NCBI RefSeq assembly: GCF_000577245.1
Contig: NZ_CBYO010000014.1
Span: 248,001-312,000, forward strand
DNA from: Paucisalibacillus algeriensis
Lineage (GTDB): Bacteria > Bacillota > Bacilli > Bacillales > Amphibacillaceae
Direction: 5' to 3'
DNA: 64,000 nucleotides
Both the position numbers and the translations under genes were made by a program. Position 1 is the stretch's first letter, and each line of letters starts with the position of its first letter. Positions 60,782 through 64,000 of the stretch are shown here, piece by piece. Under the pieces are notes generated by a model that was not told the origin of the DNA, did not search any database, and saw only the letters and a program-made list of their open reading frames with translations.

Positions 60782-63070
60782 TTAGACCTGTGGTCCTTCC
60801 ACACGCTTTTTCTTTCTAAAATCAACTGGTTTATCCTTCACATTCTTTCCACGCCATACAAGCCATAATTGAGTAGCAAGGAAAAGAGAAGAGTATGTAC
60901 CAGCAATAAGACCAACAGCTAAGGCAATTCCAAATCCTTGAATTGGATCAGCACCTAGGAACAAGAAGGCTAATACAGCAATTAACGTCGTAATCGTGGT
61001 ATTCACTGTTCTTGTCATCGTTTGTACAATACTTGTATTGACGACGCTAGCAAGTTCTGAAAACGACTTGACTGCCTTTTTCCGCTTTTGAATATTTTCT
61101 CGAATCCTGTCAAAGGTAACAATCGTCGCGTTAATCGAGTAACCGATGATGGTTAGAATAGCTGCAACAATCGTAACATCAAATTCAATTCTAAAAATAC
61201 TAAAGACCGTTAACATAATAAATACATCATGCAGTAATGCAATGATCGTTGTAATCGCAAAGAAAAATTCAAAGCGGAATGCTACATAAATAATCATTCC
61301 TACAGATGCGATGGCAAGTGCATAAATAGCATTTTTAACCAGTTCTTCTCCCACAATAGAGGAAACAACACTTACACTAGGTTCAACACCATACTCATCC
61401 TTAAAATAGGATTTTAATTCAGCAATCTTATCTTCTTCTATAATCTCTTCGTAGCGAATTACTGCAATTTCATTGTTTTCACCGGATAGAACAACTTTAG
61501 CCTCTAACCCTAGTTCTTCAAGACCCGCTTCAACTTCCTCTGTGTTCAAGCTTTCTTCTGCCATAATTTGTACCCTTGAACCACTTGTAAAATCAATTCC
61601 TGGATTTAATCTAAAGAACATTAGTGAAATGGCACCAATAATTACTAGAATAGATGTAAACATGAAAAATTTCTTACGGTTATCTACAATATTCCATTCT
61701 CTGTTTGCAAATTTAGCTGGGACCTCTGTATTGTCGCGAATATCACGGACATCTGATTTTTTAACTCCTAACCAACTCGGGTTATGTTTAAAAAATTTCA
61801 CTTTAATCCATAATTGCAGTAACCATTTTGTTCCAAAGACTGCTGTTAGAAAGCTCACTAGAATACTAATGATTAACATGGTAGCAAAACCTTTAACAGA
61901 ACTTGTACCAAATATAAATAATACTGCTGCAGCTAAAATAGTTGTAATATTTGCATCTAGAATTGCTCTAAAGGAGTTACTAGTACCCGCTTTAAATGAT
62001 GCAGGAAGTGATTTACCTTCACGTAATTCTTCTTTAATCCGTTCAAAGGTAATAACATTGGCATCTACTGCCATACCTACACCAAGAATTAACGCCGCAA
62101 TTCCCGGTAGTGTAAGGACACCATTTAATGCTTCAAAAATAACAAGTACTAAAAATGTATAAGCACTTAATGAAATTACAGAAATAACACCTAGAAAACG
62201 ATATACAACTATCATGAATAAGAAAATAATAGCAATACCAATCATTCCAGCAATTACTGTTTCATTTAATGCTTGCTCACCAAATTGTGCACCAACAGAG
62301 GTGGAAAATATTTCTGTCATGTCAGCTGGTAAAGAACCAGAGTTAATTATATCTGCGAGGTATTGAGCAGATTCAATGGTAAAGTTTCCACTAATCATTA
62401 CATCTGTACCTGGAATTGGTTTTTCTACCCCAGGTGCTGAAATATATTTATGATCAGTTTTTAGTACTTCTTCTTTAAATGAATCTCCTTCTTGAAAATC
62501 CATCCAAATAACAAGTAAATCTTCACGTTCTGGTAGTGGCGTAATTGATTCTCGATTTCCAGGATGCTTTTTCGACAATTCTGTAGTTACTTCTGTTAAC
62601 TTTTTGGCATCCTTTACTTGAAGTGTAACAATAGGCGCATTTGTAGTTGGATCAAAGTCCTGTTTTGCACTACCTTCTTTAATATCTGCTCCATCCAATA
62701 ACACGTTATCATTTACATCACGAAATGATAATCTAGCGCTAGTAGCTAACATTTCACGAGCTTGAGTTTGATCCTCGACACCTGCTAGCTGTACACGAAT
62801 TCGGTCTTCACCTTCAATATCAATTACTGCTTCACTGATTCCAAGTTTATTTACCCTGTCATTTAATAGCTGAACTGTCGATTCCAGTAGTTTACGCGTT
62901 GTTTCTTGAGATTTATCAATCGGTTTAACTTCATATAAAACCTCAAATCCACCCTGTAAATCCAAACCAAGATTAACATTATTGGCAATCTTAGGTGTAA
63001 ATAATCCAATGATAACTCCTAATGCAATCACTATTAGGAAAAAGGATGTAATACGTCCTTTATTTTTCAT
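60782..63070 (-). CDS. secDF: Protein-export membrane protein SecDF (fused)
   Basis: Proton-driven accessory motor of the Sec translocon that pulls secreted proteins out of the channel. The 762 residues are a natural SecD-SecF fusion with 12 predicted membrane helices. The SecD half has LGLDLQGGFEVLYEV and the VGMAVDANVITFERIKEEL motif; the SecF half has PGIDFTSGSRVQI and IIGYSINATIVTFDRIREN. The two large extracytoplasmic loops are intact. The length is typical for Bacillaceae. It is a single-gene unit between comN and lapA. Confidence 0.97.
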   Translation of the reverse strand: MKNKGRITSFFLIVIALGVIIGLFTPKIANNVNLGLDLQGGFEVLYEVKPIDKSQETTRKLLESTVQLLNDRVNKLGISEAVIDIEGEDRIRVQLAGVEDQTQAREMLATSARLSFRDVNDNVLLDGADIKEGSAKQDFDPTTNAPIVTLQVKDAKKLTEVTTELSKKHPGNRESITPLPEREDLLVIWMDFQEGDSFKEEVLKTDHKYISAPGVEKPIPGTDVMISGNFTIESAQYLADIINSGSLPADMTEIFSTSVGAQFGEQALNETVIAGMIGIAIIFLFMIVVYRFLGVISVISLSAYTFLVLVIFEALNGVLTLPGIAALILGVGMAVDANVITFERIKEELREGKSLPASFKAGTSNSFRAILDANITTILAAAVLFIFGTSSVKGFATMLIISILVSFLTAVFGTKWLLQLWIKVKFFKHNPSWLGVKKSDVRDIRDNTEVPAKFANREWNIVDNRKKFFMFTSILVIIGAISLMFFRLNPGIDFTSGSRVQIMAEESLNTEEVEAGLEELGLEAKVVLSGENNEIAVIRYEEIIEEDKIAELKSYFKDEYGVEPSVSVVSSIVGEELVKNAIYALAIASVGMIIYVAFRFEFFFAITTIIALLHDVFIMLTVFSIFRIEFDVTIVAAILTIIGYSINATIVTFDRIRENIQKRKKAVKSFSELASVVNTSIVQTMTRTVNTTITTLIAVLAFLFLGADPIQGFGIALAVGLIAGTYSSLFLATQLWLVWRGKNVKDKPVDFRKKKRVEGPQV

Positions 63071-63132
63071 AAAACTTTTCCTCCTTAAACTGTATCAAAA
63101 ACTAATATGTAAAAACGTATGTGCAAAGGGAT

Positions 63133-63420
63133 TTAACTTTTCCCTGTTAGAGCTGCAATAGAAGCCATCAAGTCATCATCCTGATACGCATCAATAGTTA
63201 AATAACTCATGTAGATATTAGAACTTAGGTGAAATATGTCTTGGACAACCTCGTGTAACATTTTTTCAGGATTGCCTTTCCACACCTTATTTACAAGGCA
63301 TTTCCAAATATCCTCATGAGTTGCTTTCGAATATCCCATCAACTGTAATTCTTCCGCTTTACTTATTAATACCGGTTTTAACTCTTGCTTCCATGCTTCA
63401 ACAGCCTTTACTAATCCCAA
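63133..63420 (-). CDS. comN: Post-transcriptional regulator ComN
   Basis: Small protein that in B. subtilis binds DivIVA and raises the level of comE mRNA. It has 95-98 residues with the family pattern VKAVEAWKQELKPVLISKAEE, QLMGYSKATHEDIWKCL and VVQDIFHLSSNIYMSYLT. The frame opens with GTG at 63429, which is part of the AGAGGTGA site; the TTG at 63420 has normal spacing and is used here. The comE operon, its probable target, lies at the left end of this window. Divergent from spoVB. Confidence 0.88.
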   Translation of the reverse strand: MGLVKAVEAWKQELKPVLISKAEELQLMGYSKATHEDIWKCLVNKVWKGNPEKMLHEVVQDIFHLSSNIYMSYLTIDAYQDDDLMASIAALTGKS

Positions 63421-63541
63421 GACGTTCACCTCTTCAAGAAAGAATTTATTTCATAAGACAAGTTGTCATGCTTGGCCACTAATCTTGCATATATATCATT
63501 GTATATGAAATTTTATTTTTTGAGAAGGCAGGTTGTCGCTG

Positions 63542-64000
63542 TTGTCTAAACAAACTTTTTTACAAGGCACACTAATCTTAATATTAGCTGGCATGATTAC
63601 TCGCTTTTTAGGGTTCATTAACCGTTTAGTAGTCGCTAGACTGATGGGTGAAGAAGGAATCGGTTTATATATGATGGCCCTTCCTACTTTATTTTTAGTC
63701 ATGACACTAACACAACTTGGACTACCTGTAGCCATATCGAAACGAGTTGCAGAAGCAGATGCTAGAAATGACAGAGCTAAAGTCAAACGTATATTAGTTG
63801 TTTCTATTATCATAACATCAATTTCAAGTATTTTCTTCACCGTAGTCATGATCTTTGCAGCTCCATTTATTGCAACAACCTTATTAACAGATGATCGAAC
63901 ACTCTACCCATTAATAGCTGTAAGTCCAATAATCCCAATAGTTGCTGTTTCTTCCGTTTTGCGTGGTTATTTCCAAGGAATGCAAAATATGAAACCACAA
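63542..64000 (+). CDS. spoVB: Stage V sporulation protein B (lipid flippase family), N-terminal part, cut by window edge
   Basis: Membrane protein of the MOP (MATE/MurJ-like) superfamily needed for spore cortex synthesis, thought to flip a lipid-linked peptidoglycan precursor. The first 153 residues are visible: SKQTFLQGTLILILAGMITR, RLMGEEGIGLYMMALPT and SSVLRGYFQGMQNMKPQ are close to B. subtilis SpoVB. Four membrane helices are present so far. The start is TTG 63542, with a weak AGGCAGG site; another TTG at 63533 is possible. It is divergent from comN. Sigma-E control is expected, but no clear promoter was identified. Confidence 0.93.
   Translation, partial: MSKQTFLQGTLILILAGMITRFLGFINRLVVARLMGEEGIGLYMMALPTLFLVMTLTQLGLPVAISKRVAEADARNDRAKVKRILVVSIIITSISSIFFTVVMIFAAPFIATTLLTDDRTLYPLIAVSPIIPIVAVSSVLRGYFQGMQNMKPQ

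Noticed and set aside
61473-62162. 229-codon plus-strand frame
   Set aside because: Antisense shadow of secDF; the minus-strand frame carries all SecDF motifs.
63496-63849. 117-codon minus-strand frame
   Set aside because: Antisense to the start of spoVB, which has clear family motifs.

Overview
The window is AT-rich chromosomal DNA of an endospore-forming Bacillaceae bacterium. It carries spoIIP, gpr, sigK, spoVB, sda and an RsfA-type regulator, a late-competence comE operon, T-box controlled synthetase operons, and gene order close to Bacillus subtilis. The Mrp-type Na+/H+ antiporter operon and the general character of the proteins would fit a salt- or alkali-tolerant genus such as Oceanobacillus, Virgibacillus or Gracilibacillus. 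That placement is inference.

Left part (1-15.7 kb, mostly minus strand): lepA (cut by the window edge), yqxA, spoIIP, gpr, divergent rpsT, holA, small yqzM, the comEA-comEB-comEC operon, then yqeM-rsfS-yqeK-nadD-yhbY-aroE-yqeH-yqeG with many short overlaps. It ends with sda, the checkpoint inhibitor of sporulation kinases, preceded by a dense cluster of DnaA boxes. comER, which sits beside comEA in B. subtilis, is not present.

Middle part (15.8-29 kb): the plus-strand Mrp operon is mrpA-C-D-E-F-G with no mrpB. It is followed by an internally deleted IS3-type remnant. Next is a minus-strand unit of ABC ATPase, permease, response regulator, histidine kinase and SAM methyltransferase, with three 11-bp direct repeats upstream. 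This accessory zone continues with a Staygreen-family gene, a DUF1062/S4 gene with a sequestered ribosome site, an unrecognised 44-codon gene with its own consensus promoter and terminator, and a DUF1697 gene.

Right part (29-64 kb) follows the B. subtilis yrr/yrv order: sigK (uninterrupted), mtnN, yrrS, greA, udk, trmR, mltG, yrzB, ruvX, yrzL, T-box-alaS, yrrI, recD2, yrrB, mnmA, cysteine desulfurase, cymR, divergent rarA, an RsfA-type gene, 6S RNA, T-box-hisS-aspS, yrzK, an amidase, dtd, relA, apt, recJ, lapA, secDF, comN and divergent spoVB (cut by the window edge). Differences from B. subtilis include loss of yrrN/yrrO, pbpI and yrvM.

Themes: tRNA charging and modification (alaS, hisS, aspS, mnmA with its sulfur donor, trmR, dtd), stringent and purine metabolism (relA, apt), sulfur control (cymR), DNA replication and repair (holA, recD2, rarA, recJ, ruvX) and sporulation. 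A family of short inverted-repeat elements sharing a core like CCGTGGCNCGAATACACT is scattered through the intergenic spaces; one copy lies inside the alaS leader. No prophage, CRISPR array, rRNA or tRNA gene was seen. Positions, motifs and repeats were read directly by eye; family names come from recognition of the protein sequences without database searches.
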